From Symsagittifera roscoffensis (Eukaryota > Xenacoelomorpha > Acoela > Convolutidae), in assembly GCF_963678635.1 (NCBI RefSeq), contig NC_087069.1, positions 17,892,660 to 17,956,659 of the forward strand: a stretch of 64,000 nt of DNA. The letters run 5' to 3'. Below, piece by piece: positions 30,214 to 43,241 of this stretch. The notes under the pieces are model-generated. The model was not told the origin of the DNA, did not search any database, and saw only the letters and a program-made list of their open reading frames with translations. The translations under genes were made by a program, and so were the position numbers. Position 1 is the stretch's first letter. The number at the start of each line of letters is the position of its first letter.

Positions 30214-32900
30214 ATGCAAAAAATTGGAAACTTTATTTTTTGTTTGTAAAACTGGTTTAGCGACTAAAATGAGAACAAAAAAAAATTCCACACCTTTGAA
30301 AATTTCTTGGGGAAAAAAGCGTATCATACAATTTTCATCAATGTAAATCGTATGATTTGCATTTTTCTACAGAACAAAAAGCATGGAATTGCATAATAAA
30401 TTTTTTTTTTTGTATGTAACTGTATGGCAAGAGTTTTTTGTATGAAATGTTATGTTAAGCACAGAACAGAAAAAACTGTTTTGATAAACATGCAATTTTA
30501 TCCCAAGGCAATTTTATCACGCGCCAACTTTTTTTATTTATATTTCATCCAAACAAAATATCCTAAGTACGCATTCTTAATTTAAGTTGGGGCGAAGATG
30601 GTGAGCTCTAATAGCTCATTAATATTACAAAGCAAAAACAAATAATGTTTTGAAAACAGTGTAAAATAGGTTGATTAAAATGATTTGCTATGCAAAGTCC
30701 ATCAAGGGATGTGCCTGCCTGGCATTCTTGAGGAAAGATGTAATCGCTCGGCTCAGTTTTGCTTAGTCCCGCTAGGTGTTGATGCTGGACTTAAAAAACA
30801 CTTTGAGGTTGAAGTTAGGATTCCGAATAAAAAAAAATGAAAAAGTCCATATTGCGGCGATATTTTTTTTTATTGAAACGTTGTCCCGAAAAACTTTTTT
30901 ATTACAGACTTTGTACAAAAGTGTTTTTACAAAAAGTTTTTGCTTAAATACATTTTTTTTATAGTACGCTTTTTTTTTTAGTTTTTTTCACTTTTGCTTC
31001 AGGTTTTCTTTGAGAAAATATTGTTCAATTTTTATTTCCAAAATATCCCAAAAACACTATTTTATCTTACGTTGAAGCAAATATGGTAAGCTCTAAGTTT
31101 CAACTGCTCATTTATTTTACAAAGCAAAAACAAATAACGTTTTTGTAAAATTGGTCGAGCCAAATTGATTCGATATGCAAAGTCCATCAAGGGCTGTGCC
31201 TGCCTGGCATTCTTGATGATTGGTATAATCGCTCGGCTGCTTTTTGCTTACTACTGCAAATCGAAGACGATGGATTTGAAAAAAATTTTGCCGTTGAAAT
31301 TATGATTCGTATTCTGAAAAAAAAATCAAAATCAAGAAAATCTGACCCAAGTTTCTCCGTTTTTCAAACCAAGTTGCATGAAAATTAAATGGCGAAAATT
31401 TATAATTATTCCAGCATTTTTTTCTGATTGAAGACTTGTCCTGAAAAACTTTTTCAAAACAGACTTGCTTTCTTAATGTTTTTAAGTATTTTTTATATGT
31501 TTTTGTAGCTATTTCATTTTCTCTTGAGTTTTCCATGAAAAAATTTTTGGTCGGAAAATAATGTGGTGCTTGCACAGTAATCGGCTATCTTTCAAAATTG
31601 TACATAACCTAGAGTTTCCAATTCCAAAAAAAAACAAGCAAAAATTCTTCATTGAGTTTCTAAAGATTTTGCATGGATTACGTGCAAAAAATTTTGTGAA
31701 CGATGTTTTTGTTTGTTAAACTGGTTTAACGATTAGAATGAGAACAAAAAATTCAATGATTTGAGTTTTTTTTATGGTAAAATAGCTTATCATACAATTT
31801 TCTTTAATGGAAATCATATGATCCGAATTTTTTCTACAGAACCCGAGCATGCAATTGTATGATAAAAATTTTTAAATGAAACTAATTGATAAGAATTTTT
31901 TGGGATGGAATTGTATGATAATCATTATTTTTGTAAGAGTATCAACCGATTAGTGCTGATATTTTGGTTTGCACAATCGGAGATAAATTTTACTTGCGGA
32001 ACTCATAAGAAGATTTATTACCGAACATCGAGCCCCTTATTTTTCTCACCCAAACGGCCATTTTATGCCAGATTTACAAAGTGTGAAGGAACTGAAAAAA
32101 AAAACAGATTAGATAAACGTGCATTTTTTATCCCAGGGTAAAATTATTACAAACTCAATTTTATGCACGTTTTATACAAACCAAATAATCCTAATATACT
32201 CTCTCTTAAGTTACCCTAAAGCAAAGATGGTAAGCTCTATGTACTCCTTAATACTACAAAAAAAATTAACGTTTTATCAACGTTGTACAACTGGTTGAGT
32301 AAATTTGATTGGCTATGCAAAGTCCATACAGGGTTGTGCCTGCCTGGCTTTCTTGATGAAAGATATAATCGGTCGGCTAATTTTTAAGATATATAAGTGT
32401 CGCAGATGGTTTTAAAAAAAAAATTTTTCAGTCGAAGTTATGAGAGTCTTTTGCTTCCCCAACATGGTTCCTCCCATTTTTCAATCTGTTTCAAAATTTT
32501 GATTTTTTAGTAGAAAAAACAATTTTTTCAGACGTTCATTTTTTTGTATCACTATAGCGTTTTTTGTTTTTTCAATGCATACTTTTCTACTGAACTCCCT
32601 TTCTTGTCGTTTCAAAAGGTGTGGAAAAAACTATTGATCTGCTTCTGATTTTTTCCTCCTGATTTACAATGCCTCAACAAAATTGTCAAGGATGGTATCA
32701 TATTAAAGCCCTACTAATCTTGATTCGGATTCTAAAAAGTCAAAAGTCAAGAAAAAAGTTTTTTCTGGATAAATTTTTAATTTTTTTTTTCATTTTCTCC
32801 TCAGCCTTTGAGCAATCTTTCCATTAAAGATATTGGTGGAAAATTTTGTGGTATTTGCAGAGTAATCGGTTATACTTTATATTTGTACTCATTCTAAAGT
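30214..32900. repeat. AT-rich region with three diverged copies of one repeat module
   Basis: The anchor TATGCAAAGTCCAT occurs at 30689, 31174 and 32314. Each is preceded by ATGGT(G/A)AGCTCTA and followed by TGTGCCTGCCTGGC and TAATCG(C/G)TCGGCT. Flanking homopolymer-rich sequence also matches between 30214-30390 and 31680-31860. No coding capacity or clear termini are seen; spacing is 485 and 1140 bases. Confidence 0.75.
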
Positions 32901-33261
32901 TTCATGTTCAAGAAAACACAAACAAAAACTTTCCAATGAAATTTTGCGTTTGAAAAACAATGGAATACATTTATCAAGTACAATAAAACTAAAATCAAGG
33001 TCAAAAAATTTGTTTGGATAATTAAATCTAATATTAATGTGTATTGACATTGACACAAAACACCAATTCAAATAAAAATGAGCACAGATGAACTTTAAAC
33101 CTAATTTCTGTTACACTTCACAATTATAATGGCAATTCAAAACTATTCTCTTTTCCTCGTCGCAATTTTTTACTTTTTAGGTTATATTTTACATTTTTAA
33201 ATGCAATCATTAACCCCCGCCTCTAACTATTCGGTTTCTGATTATCAAGATTTCCGTATTT

Positions 33262-33490
33262 TTCCGTGAGGCGATAATTCGTAACAGGCGTCAATTCAAT
33301 CAGGCGAAAATTCGTAACAGAAGATTAAGCGGGAACACCGATTCAAGGGCAATATTCCTCTCATGCCGGATGTAAGCGCAGCGGAGTGAAGCGGAGCAAG
33401 CGTATTCTATTTACCAATGCCTTGCTGCCAATTGTCGCTTGTTACGAATTGTCAATTGTTACGAATTTTCGCTTGTTACGAATAGTCGTC
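33262..33490. repeat. foldback repeat built on ATTCGTAACA
   Basis: ATTCGTAACA appears twice in 33262-33322, and its complement TGTTACGAAT appears three times in 33434-33485, each near a GGCG or CGCT partner. The two clusters face each other around a GC-richer core (TAAGCGCAGCGGAGTGAAGC). No target duplication was found. Confidence 0.65.
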
Positions 33491-33673
33491 CTATCATTTT
33501 TTCTACCAAAATCTTCACGTAAAAAATTATTGGTTGCAATGCGTGCTTAAGAAGCTGAAGCAAAAATTCGAGTTTTAATTTTTCCTGCATACTTTATCAA
33601 AAATGCAAACATCATGCAGAGGTTTTTGGTCTCAAATATGGCGGTTGATTTCCGATTCTGTTATTTTTTTCAG

Positions 33674-33896
33674 TTGACAAAGCAGAAAAGGTCAATTGTG
33701 GAAACACCTTCTCATTCAGTCATAGAAGACTGCCGTCTAGTGCAAGCCAACAGCGGCTTATACAAGGACTAGCAGTAGATGACGACGAAAGCGATGAAGG
33801 AGCCTCAACCCCTGAGTTTAGCAGAGACTACACTTCGACTTGGTTTCAACTGGCAGGTCAAGGGGAAGATATGGCTCAGAGATGTCTCAAATATAG
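33674..33896 (+). CDS. gene A, exon A1 (unknown protein)
   Basis: An acceptor (TTATTTTTTTCAG) precedes an open exon of 223 bp in phase 2. It reads KAEKVNCGNTFSFSHRRLPS, then an acidic linker and FSRDYTSTWFQLAGQGEDMA, and ends at AG/GTCAGG. The last ~25 residues match exon B1 of a paralogous gene at 53866-54017 (DYTSTWFQL, GQG). The acidic DDDESDEG stretch is a likely linker. I do not recognise the family. Upstream exons are not found; they may lie in or beyond the assembly gap. Confidence 0.68.
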
Positions 33897-34429
33897 GTCA
33901 GGTTTAAAAGTTTGTAATTTCGAGCTGATGATTTGTTCTTTTTTAAAACCAGTCCGCTCTAAAGTTTCAAGAATATTATTCGAGTATATTGACATTTTAA
34001 AATCGAAATCTATCTAAAATTCGGAAACTATCGTTTCTAATTGATTAGAAGAAGTTTTTGATGGGGCCTAGGAAATTAGACGACAAGCAAATTATACGGA
34101 TGCTACAAAAACGAAAGTTGACTGAATTTATATTTTACAGATCTGGCATTTTAGACGAAAAAGCTATGAAAAGGAAAGGGCCAACAATATTTTTTCATAA
34201 GAGTCAAGTTTCACAAATACAAAAAGAACATAAAATGTCAATACCTATCAAAACAATTAGTTTAAATGAACCTAAAATGTCTCTCACTTTCGTCTATTTT
34301 CTCACAATTGCAGTTTTGCAAAACCGTATAAATTCCTTTTAAGTACCTCCGTCTAATTTGCTTATCGTCTAATTTCTCAACCCCCGTTTTTGACGATGAA
34401 TTGCTAACTTAATGTGAAACAATTATCCT

Positions 34430-34897
34430 GGTACTACTATGATAGAGTGGTCCCACGAAAAAGCAACTATGATAGACAGGTCCCGCATGCATTTCGCATG
34501 TTATAATTTTGAAAACTAATTTGTGTATAATTTATTCATTTCAAAAATCTTGCAAAATATGTTCAGCCAGAAACTTTTCAGATTAAAAATTGTAATCACT
34601 GTTGTTGATATATTGAAATTTGCTCGCTCTACTTTATTTTACGGTTTAACAACCATATAATTGGGTTGATTTATTTGTCATAAAAACCCACTATTGGCGG
34701 TTTTTTTTTTAATTTTCAACCTTAATTGGTAAGGGGGAGGTTTTAAGAGGTAACAAAACATGAAATTTGTTTGAAAATATACTGCGACATCTTTCTGAAA
34801 GGCGTAACCATAATTATGAAACGATTTGAGAGCTCTAGGTGTCTTATTCTCATGGGACCTGGTTATTTTCAAGGGACCACTCTATCATAGTAGTACC
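34430..34897. mobile_element. MITE-like element, copy 2 (perfect 8-bp TSD)
   Basis: It has the same terminal 20 bases as the element at 746-1072. It is flanked by ATTATCCT on both sides (34422-34429 and 34898-34905), a perfect 8-bp target duplication. It is 468 bp long against 327 bp for copy 1. It lies in the intron between exons A1 and A2. Confidence 0.9.
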
Positions 34898-35292
34898 ATT
34901 ATCCTTACCGCAATCTTATATCAATTGTGACGATCGTAGTTTGTCCAACTAAAATGGCTTTCATATGTTTTGGCGCTATAGATCTGAAATATAAAATTAT
35001 TTGTATTACAGACCTGAAATATAAAATTATTTGTTACACAGAAAGCTTTTTTTGTATCTGAAAAAAATATCGAGCAAAGAATAATGTTATATGGTAACCT
35101 TGGTGAACAAAAACGCTTGGCTTTTAGAGTGAAAACACGAGAAAGTAACCAGTTCATCTGTAAAAAAAAATTCAACCTTTGTTAAAAAAATTAATGGGGG
35201 TGTAGTTGTTTGTTCCGAAGGGGGGGGGGGGTTGAGGTAACGATTAAAATATTGTTTCCCTTAAAAGTGATATGTTTGCATTTGGGTTTCGG

Positions 35293-35435
35293 TGAGTACT
35301 ACTGCCTGATGATGTACATGACTATGAGGAAGAAAGAGAGGAAGCCCCTCCTCTCCGACCATCACAACTTCTACGCTCTCTCAATTGCAGAGTTCACTTC
35401 TATCAACTTCTTCGCTCTCAGTTTACACGATGCAG
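35293..35435 (+). CDS. gene A, exon A2 with non-AG acceptor
   Basis: Reads EYYCLMMYMTMRKKERKPLL, then NFYALSIAEFTSINFFALSL, up to a GTTAGA donor. Aligned with exon B2 (54325-54467) it has exactly the same length, 143 bp, the same phases and the same donor. The acceptor position that preserves frame, however, reads TTTCGG instead of AG; the nearest AG is 4 bases downstream and would shift the frame. Either the gene is damaged here, or the reference base is wrong, or splicing is unusual. Cys and aromatic residues (YYCLM / YFCLM, NFF) are conserved between the paralogues. Confidence 0.65.
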
Positions 35436-36179
35436 GTTAGAGACAGATAATTGGGGCTCTAAAAAGAACAGAATTCATTAAGAAGACCAAATCAGTAATT
35501 TCAAAACAGTTTTGCACGCGCATTACGAGGCCAAACCGTGTGTTTTGTGAAACTTAAGCGGAAACTGCAACAGGCCGCGAGCAAAATTGCTATTTTTCTT
35601 TGATATTTTTTGCTGTTTTGGATTCCACGGACAAATAGCGATAACATTGTGTTCATCAAAATTGCTACAAAACAAACATATTTGCGTAACCGCAACAAAA
35701 TTTGCGGCTTATGGCACGTTTTGTCGAACCCACAAGCAATTAATAAAACATGTGTATCCGCAACTGTAAGCGTAATCCGCTTAGGTATGCGCACTCCGGA
35801 TCAAACAGTTAAGACCACTCGTTGCAGAATTCGCGAAAACACTAATGTGCCGACAGTGTTTACATACACGTAATTGAAAGCGGAATTCCGGAAATTTTGT
35901 ATATGGAATCCACATACCTCTTGAAACAAGTTAAAGTGTTTTCTCTGGATTTCAGTTACCTACAGACGCCAAAATGATGCCCCCATTATGCATAGTTTGG
36001 TCTCGTAATGAAAAACTAGCTTTATAGAGAAAAATAGAGCCTCTGTAATGCATAAACTTCAAATTTTCTTGTTCAATTTGAACCGAATTGTTTTTTAAAA
36101 TCTGACAATGCAGTTTTGAGAGGTTATGTCAGCCTTTTCAAGAAAATTCCCGCACTCAGTAAAGAGAGAAAATAATCAA

Positions 36180-36960
36180 TCATATTACAATAACAATTGT
36201 TATTTTATCAAAATTATAATTAATTATAAGCGCCAGATTTAGATGTTTAAGCGATTTATAATCCATAATAATGATAACCTATATCGTGACATAATTGATT
36301 ATAAGTTTTTCGAAAACCTCCCATATTCTCTTATAATTTCTTATAATAACTTTTAATATCTTATAATCCCTCATAAAATCTTATAGTCTTTTATAATCAA
36401 TTATAATAGATTATAATACTTTTTTCTGTCATAAATCTCTAACAGTGAGATGTCTTGTCAGTCTTTCGTTTATCAAAAGACAAATTTTTACCACGAAACA
36501 AAAGTTTCATAGAGATCCCTTCATATTAAATGAAAGAATTCCGCAGTAGGTGAAATATAACCCTTCTATATAAGTCATGAAACCAAAGCAGTGTGCTCAT
36601 TTTTTGGTGGTCAAAATTTTTAAAATGTGCAGCATGAAACAACTATAATCAAGAAAAAATGAAAAAAAAACGTGAAAAATTTGATTTGATTTAAAAACTG
36701 TTAAACCTCTACAAGAAGCATAAAATGAAAGCAACTCAGGTGGAAGGTCGAAAACAAAATGGGCACACAAAGGAATCAAGATCAATTATAATCGACTATA
36801 AGGAATTTTTCTGAAAATAATTAAATTAGAACTTTGGTTTAAAATAATCGATTATAATTGATTATAACTGAGTTCAGAAAGAAATATTAAAATCGATTAT
36901 TAATTGATCAAAATCAATTTTTTCTCACTTTTTGTACAACTGGTACTAAAATCATATTAC
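36180..36960. repeat. degenerate TTATAATC / ATCGATTATAAT repeat cluster
   Basis: Short palindromic words of the type TTATAATnnATTATAA recur more than fifteen times, for instance around 36225, 36290, 36330-36420, 36785 and 36850. The same words recur near 56690-56870 and 57690-57845. Noncoding; inside a gene A intron. Confidence 0.6.
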
Positions 36961-38976
36961 AATCAATTTTTAACGCTTGAAGCTGGATGCTGGCTTTGTT
37001 TTTTCCCAGTTTATTGGGTAAATTTTTTGGAAAAACAAGTTTCGCCAGCCAGAGACTTTTACTTCTTTTTCTAAATTATTTTCATGGTGAAAACTTTTGC
37101 ACTCACAATTAATGCCGATTTGAACTCACAAGAAAACTAATTGTTAACTCAATGCAAATGCACCTATTGTTATCGATGAAATGGCTCTTGTAAATGTCAT
37201 GTTAATATTGATTATTAAAAGTTCAGTTGCCGATTCCACTAAAAAAAACTAATTTTTCTCCTAAAAAATACTTAAATTAGCTAGAAATGAACTAAACACA
37301 ACGAAAGAACGCTGACAATAGACGCTTTAACGCTATAGTAGAGCGAAATTAACAATGGATAAACTATCAATCAGCATAAAAAAAACTGAAACACAGAAGA
37401 AAACTTTTCCACGTTTTATGAAACGTCGATGATGAGATACAATTGAATAATGAATAAGCGTTAAATTGTTTCTCCATTCTCTTCCAATCGTGAGTTATGC
37501 TGGAATTTAAAAATGCTGAATCAGTTAGAATGTGACATAAACGTGCTAATCAAAAACTACTACAAAATTAACAAAAATTTGATTTTTTGAAAAATTTTGT
37601 TTGAAAATTAAGAATTTGAAGTTTTTTACAAATTCAGCTGAAAATTTAACAACAAATAAGCCTTTTTAAATCATGCAGTTTCTTTGTAATGTTTTTCTTA
37701 ATTGTCAGGAAAAAAATCATATTGTCGGGTTTCAGTCAAGCTTGCAAATTGGTTCTCATTTTTGGGATCCTTGATCTACTCTCTCCAATAATATTTTCTC
37801 TGCAGTTTTTCTAAATTACTCTGAGACAATGAGACCTAATTAGGAGGCATAAAAAATACGCCTGATAAACAAAAAACCTATTTCAAAAAAGCTATAACCC
37901 TGTGCAGGCCACAAGAGTATATTTTGGAAAATCGAAAAAATATGTGTTTTTGATTTTGCAGTTTTTCGATCCACCTAGTTTTTCATTCCTTATTGTGATA
38001 TTCAAATCATAACACTCGAAAAAACTGAAGAACATGGGCGATTTTGTTTCCTTTTTTCAAAATTTTTGACTGAACTGTTTTAAAAAAGGCACATAATAAA
38101 GCTTCAATTTCCAAATGAAATTTTGATTACAAAGAAGTTAGAATATACAAAAACCAAAAAAGATCGAAAGAGCAAATAAATAAAGAAAGAAATTAAATAA
38201 AAAGCAAAAAATAGCAGGGATAACTAAAATTTAATTTACAAAAGAAGGCACTTGTAATCTGAAACAATTACTCCTATCGCTGATTCCTGACAAATATGTT
38301 TTTTTTTTCTATTCTAAAATTTTTTCCAGTTTTGGCGCCCAAATCAAAACTTTTATAATGAAAAAAAACTTGGTGGTTCAAATCTTAAAAAAATCAATAA
38401 GAGATTATAACTATAAATTTCATTTAGTGAAAAAAAACCGCTTGGATTTTAGAGTGAGAACACGAGAAAGAACCAATTTTTTGAAAAGTATTTCATCCAA
38501 TTTTTTTCTAATTGTTTCAATCTAACCTTCATCCAGTTTTTTTTTAAATTTGTAATTTCGACTTTGAAATTATCAATTTTGCGAAGTTTATGGTTGTTTT
38601 TTTTATACAGCTTTTTCCCGGAGCAAAATCAACAAAAAGTATAGATACTGATAACAAACAATCAGAACAGCTTACATATAATAAGCGGAAACATTTTCAA
38701 AATTATTATGTCGCCAGCAAACATTCAAAACACTTTAGAAGCTCTGAAATTTTGTTTCAAAGATTTGAGTTTACTGAACTCCATTTTTGATTTTGTATTC
38801 TGAGTTTCAGTCGTAAAAATATTCTCATTTGACTCTCTGAAGAAAATGCGTTACCTTAACTAAGTAAAAAAACACACCGAGGATTATTTTTGCCTTCAAA
38901 TTACACGTGCCAACATCTGACGTTTTTAACGTTTTTTTTTTCTAAGAAGAAGTTATAAGATTCATTTCATTTTCAG

Positions 38977-39104
38977 CGCCTTGCTGCAGATTTCAGCAGT
39001 GGGTCTACCAACAAAAAGGACGCGCACAAGGAATGACACCGAGACAATACTTTTCTAAGCTGAAGGACTTCACAAGCGAAGGAAAAAACCTCAACTACAT
39101 ATCT
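38977..39104 (+). CDS. gene A, exon A3
   Basis: After TTTCATTTTCAG the exon reads CCRFQQWVYQQKGRAQGMTP, RQYFSKLKDFTSEGKNLNYI and ends at a GTGAGA donor. Its 128 bp length, phases (1 in, 0 out) and sequence pattern (RCC.FQ.WVY, YL..L..F.S.GK.LNYIS) match exon B3 at 58177-58304. The two Cys after the junction are conserved. Function unknown; the pattern suggests a folded, possibly extracellular, domain, but that is a guess. Confidence 0.72.
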
Positions 39105-40830
39105 GTGAGAATGCCAAAAAAGCAAACTTTTTTAAAGATTTGCTTTTTTGAACTCATTTGAATTTTTTCAAAAATGCGCCGAAAAAAGAGTTCACTGGAA
39201 ACGTTTCAATTTATTTTTTATTTGATTTTATATAGCGAATCCAAAATGAGTACATATCTGGTTAGACTTTTAAAATGGTTAGGTTTTGTAATTAATTGAG
39301 CATCCAGTAAACATTTTTGGAAGACTGCTATCTTATTTGGCTTTCCTTTTGTAGCATGAAGAAACGAGATTATGCCAGCAACAAAACGGTCACACGGACG
39401 GCTTATGTTTTATTTCTTTAACCTTACAGATAAATACCATTGCAATAAGGGAAAAAATCATTATTTTAACTGGACATAGGGTCAGATACAGCAGTTCATC
39501 TTTAACTTGTTGACTAAAATGCCTTATTGACAGGTAACACAAAATGAAATTTGATTCGCGGTTAGTTTTTGCAAAAAAAAATATTGAATTTTCATTATCA
39601 CGTTTCAGTGAATGCATAAAAAAACAAGGATAGCCAGTTGCCGTGCAGACAACATACACTTTTCCGACCAATGTCTTAGATATACAAAAATATTAAAATT
39701 AAATTTGTTTTTTTTTTCTGTGATAAAAGGATCTGGACAAAATCTTGACCTACCCAATTTGGACAAATAATGGACAAGTTTTACAAATAAGTGTCGGCGT
39801 GGTTTTTTTCGACGTGTTGTAATAAAAGAAGCTTAAAGAAAAACTAAAGATCAAGTTTATTCGTTAGCCATAGTAAAATAAACAAAAATAAAAACAATTC
39901 TTGTAGAAAAATTGATTTTAAAAAATTCCTAGCTGACTGGAGAAAACCAAGTTTTGACGTTTCAAATTAAGCTATTGTAAGCTAGCAAGTCATTAAATTA
40001 AGTTATTATAAGCCTGCTGGCTCGCTTTATTGGCTCAAATTAAGACGAAAAATCACAAATTTCATACTGGTTTTTTTTCGACAGTGGAAAGAATTTTGGG
40101 AATACTTAATGTGATTCGAATCAATACTGAAAGAGTTTTAACATGATATATTAGCCAGTCCAATGATTGTTTGTGGTACCTGATTTTGCGCGAACAGCAA
40201 AAGAAAAGAATACTAAAACGCACCCAAATTTTCAATGATCGAAACAAGGAGCGTGGTCAGTTGCAGTGCAAATACAACAGATAGTCCGGAAACCATTTTT
40301 TATCAGACAATTTTGATCAAACATTAGAAAAACTAATTATAACTATTTAAAAAATTATATCAACTAACTCTTTTGAAGGGGGCTTGAGGAGCCAACAAAA
40401 TCCTGATCCCCAACAAAAAAGAAGCACTTCAAAACCTAAATTTGAATAGTTTTTATAAGAGGGATTTTAATTGGATCTCTTTATCTCAGTTGTATCTCTT
40501 GACTGAATACAACTCGGTGCTGAAGAAAAATATTGAAATAATTTTTTTCGACATTTTTTTCCAAGTATTGTTGTAATCCGCTCTCCATGCAGTTGACCTG
40601 ATCTCAAAAGCTAGTTTTTGTTTAAAAAAGCAGATCGAGTCTAGAACTGCTTGGCACCATCGGTGATGGGACTGAAAAAAAATTCTTACAAGAAATTTTT
40701 AATTTAGTGCTCCTTTTCGATTTTTTATTTTTTATTTTGTTTATTTGAGTTTTCTGCTTTTTGATCGACTTTTATTTCTAATTCAAATTAAATTTATTTT
40801 GAGGAGCTAAAGTATCTACTGTGGTTTTAG

Positions 40831-40983
40831 GCTAGATACAACAAAACACTCTGTATCAACATCATATATCGGGTGGGATTTGGAACTGGAGATCTGGCCA
40901 TCAGAGGGGTCAGCTACAGATCCGATATCCTCATATTACCCCCCAGGCATCATAGAAACGTTCATTTAGAAAAAAACCATACA
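40831..40983 (+). CDS. gene A, possible exon A4
   Basis: A good acceptor (GTGGTTTTAG) is followed in phase 0, as required by exon A3, by NKTLCINIIYRVGFGTGDLA and RGVSYRSDILILPP. The amino acid composition looks genuine against the AT-rich surroundings. The frame runs to a TAA near 40983 and no convincing donor was identified, so the true 3' end is uncertain and it may be a terminal exon of an alternative transcript. Confidence 0.45.
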
Positions 40984-41247
40984 TAAAAAACTAAACTTTC
41001 GATACAATCATCTGAAACTTTTTTCACAGAAATATCAAAAAAACTGCCAAAAACGTGAAATTAAAATATGAAACCTGAGGTTTCACCGGTTAAACATTAG
41101 CTTTATTCTTTTTTTTGTTTTTTTTTCTAATTTTTGAGTAGTTTTTAGCTCCTTTTCTGTCTATTTTTCATTATAGTAAATTTTCATTTTCCAAGTAAGT
41201 TTTTTCAACCCTTAAAACAAAAACTCTACTGTGGTTGGTTACAATAG

Positions 41248-41501
41248 TTTTTTTATGCCACAAAGACTGTCTAAATGAACCTGGTCATCCTGATTCAAGG
41301 GCGTTCCCCAAAGTGAACATGTTCTACATTGATAGCATTCAAAGTATGTTGACCTTTGACTGGTTCAAAGAGAACTATATTTGTAAGGACCAGCCGTGGG
41401 TGTGTGACTTCGACGAATCGCACGAAGATTTGATGCGTTTGGAACAAGAAAGAACTGACAGCGGAATGAGTTATGAAACTATAGTCATGAAACTATTATG
41501 A
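41248..41501 (+). CDS. gene A, probable terminal exon
   Basis: An open frame after ACAATAG reads FPKVNMFYIDSIQSMLTFDW, FKENYICKDQPWVCDFDESH and EDLMRLEQERTDSGMSYETI, and ends in TGA at 41499-41501. Composition and Trp/Cys content stand out from the flanking AT-rich DNA. The acceptor phase does not follow directly from exon A3, so at least one exon between them is missed or misplaced. An AATAAA lies 314 bases downstream. Confidence 0.6.
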
Positions 41502-41814
41502 GTCATGAAACTGTATAGAAATACTAAGTTTGAATCTGCCTAAATCATATTAGCCTGCAAGCAACCAAAGATAATATGTTTTTTTTTCGTTTTTAAAAAA
41601 AATCATTCTCAACAGAAGTCTTACTGTTTAATTTTAAACTTCATTTTTTTCTATTATTGGTGAAATATTTTTTGAGGAAAAAAATTACGGGTGAAAAAAG
41701 GGCAGCTTCAAATAACATCATCAATCGTATTAAGTAAAACACTTCAATCAAGTTTCCTCATCTTCCTTGAGTGCCTTATTTTAACTATTTTGACAAGCAT
41801 CGAGTAGATTTATG

Positions 41815-41820
41815 AATAAA
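41815..41820 (+). promoter_or_regulatory. AATAAA polyadenylation signal of gene A (candidate)
   Basis: AATAAA followed by TGATTG and AT-rich sequence, downstream of the gene A stop codon. In DNA this AT-rich the hexamer alone is weak evidence. Confidence 0.35.
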
Positions 41821-41879
41821 TGATTGTAATTTATAAAATCTTTGTCAAATTTTTTTTTGTGAGAGGACGAGCTCTCACT

Positions 41880-43241
41880 TGATCTCTAGCTTCGGGTCTA
41901 CCACAATTGACCTGCAAAAACGGTACCATGTAAAAGTTTAAATTGCAAAACTAATTCGCCTTGCGTACAAAAAAGACTTCGCCAAACAAAGTAGATCAGT
42001 CTAGATTATGAAAAATAAGATAAACAGACTATGCTTGGACAGGCTGGATATAGCCTTTCATGAATCCTCTGCGAATTGCAGAAACCACCGTTTTTAAATA
42101 TTACAACAAAATGCATCAGTATAAGAAAACATAACCCTAATTATAACCTATACAACTCGACTGTAAAACGTGACTGCATGAATTAATTTTTGGTTCTAGA
42201 CAATTTGATAAAAGTTTTGTTCTTATGAATTGAGGAACATCTATGCTGTGAAAAAAACTTGTGAAGGAAAGTTATAGAGAGCTTATGAAAACTGTTAACT
42301 AGGTGTTCCCAAGCGGGTGTGCTAAGAATTATCATAAATGCGCTTTGCGTCAACGCAAGTTGGTCGTTCAATAGCTGGAAGAATTTATCTGTAACGCTAA
42401 AAAGGAGCACGAGTTATCGCCACGCACACAAACACATAAAATTGTTTTGGAATCAGACACGCAAATTGGTCTTCCTTTTTCCCCACTAAACACACCTTAT
42501 GTTTGGTTTTGACCCATATTGCTTAGGACTTAGCCCTGACGTAAGACCAATTTCACTTGTCTTTAGGTCTGAAAATTTGACAGTAATTTTCTAAGTCTTA
42601 TCCGGCATCTATTGTGACCTACATTTTAAGCCAGAGGTTGAATGTTTTCCGGAAACTAAAACTAAGAAATATTTTAAAAAGAATGATAAATAGAGTTTCC
42701 ATGTTTGTATAGAGGAAAGAAGACCGACAAACAACAACGAAAAAATTTTTGGATTGACCGGAAGGACAGAAACAGAAGCTGAAGAGAAAAATTTGTGCAG
42801 AACTATTTTAAAAAATAGGTTTTTCAACAAATTCATTGGAAGTTTTTGAGGGCTTGCTGCGGAGTTGATCCCGATCCCCGAGAAAAAAGATACAATTTAA
42901 AAACAGAACTTGAAGGTTTGTTTTCGATTATTTTAGCTTTTCATGGTCAGTCTCTGAAAAACTCAAAAATAAGTTATCGTAAATGATATAAAGTGCGTTG
43001 TACTCTTCGTTTTTGTCGAGTCAACAAAAATAATTTTTTTGAAATATAAACGATTAAAATGGATTCAGGAAAGTTTTTATTCGTTGCTAATTTTCAAACA
43101 GAGTGCAAAGTTTTCACAAATTTACAGTTTTTCTTGGCTTAACACACCTTTTATTGGAAAAATGTAAGAACGAGACTTACTTCGGCTGAGGAACTTGTTG
43201 GCTGTTTTTGCTTACAATTTTTTACCATCCATTTTTCCCTC
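41880..43241. other. no gene seen
   Basis: AT-rich DNA of mixed composition. Only short random frames are present, and no repeat with clear ends was found. Confidence 0.5.

Noticed and set aside
35501..35794. 97-residue minus-strand open frame
   Set aside because: It lies in a dispersed repeat with GGATTCC words, has no homologous feel, and overlaps a plus-strand intron.
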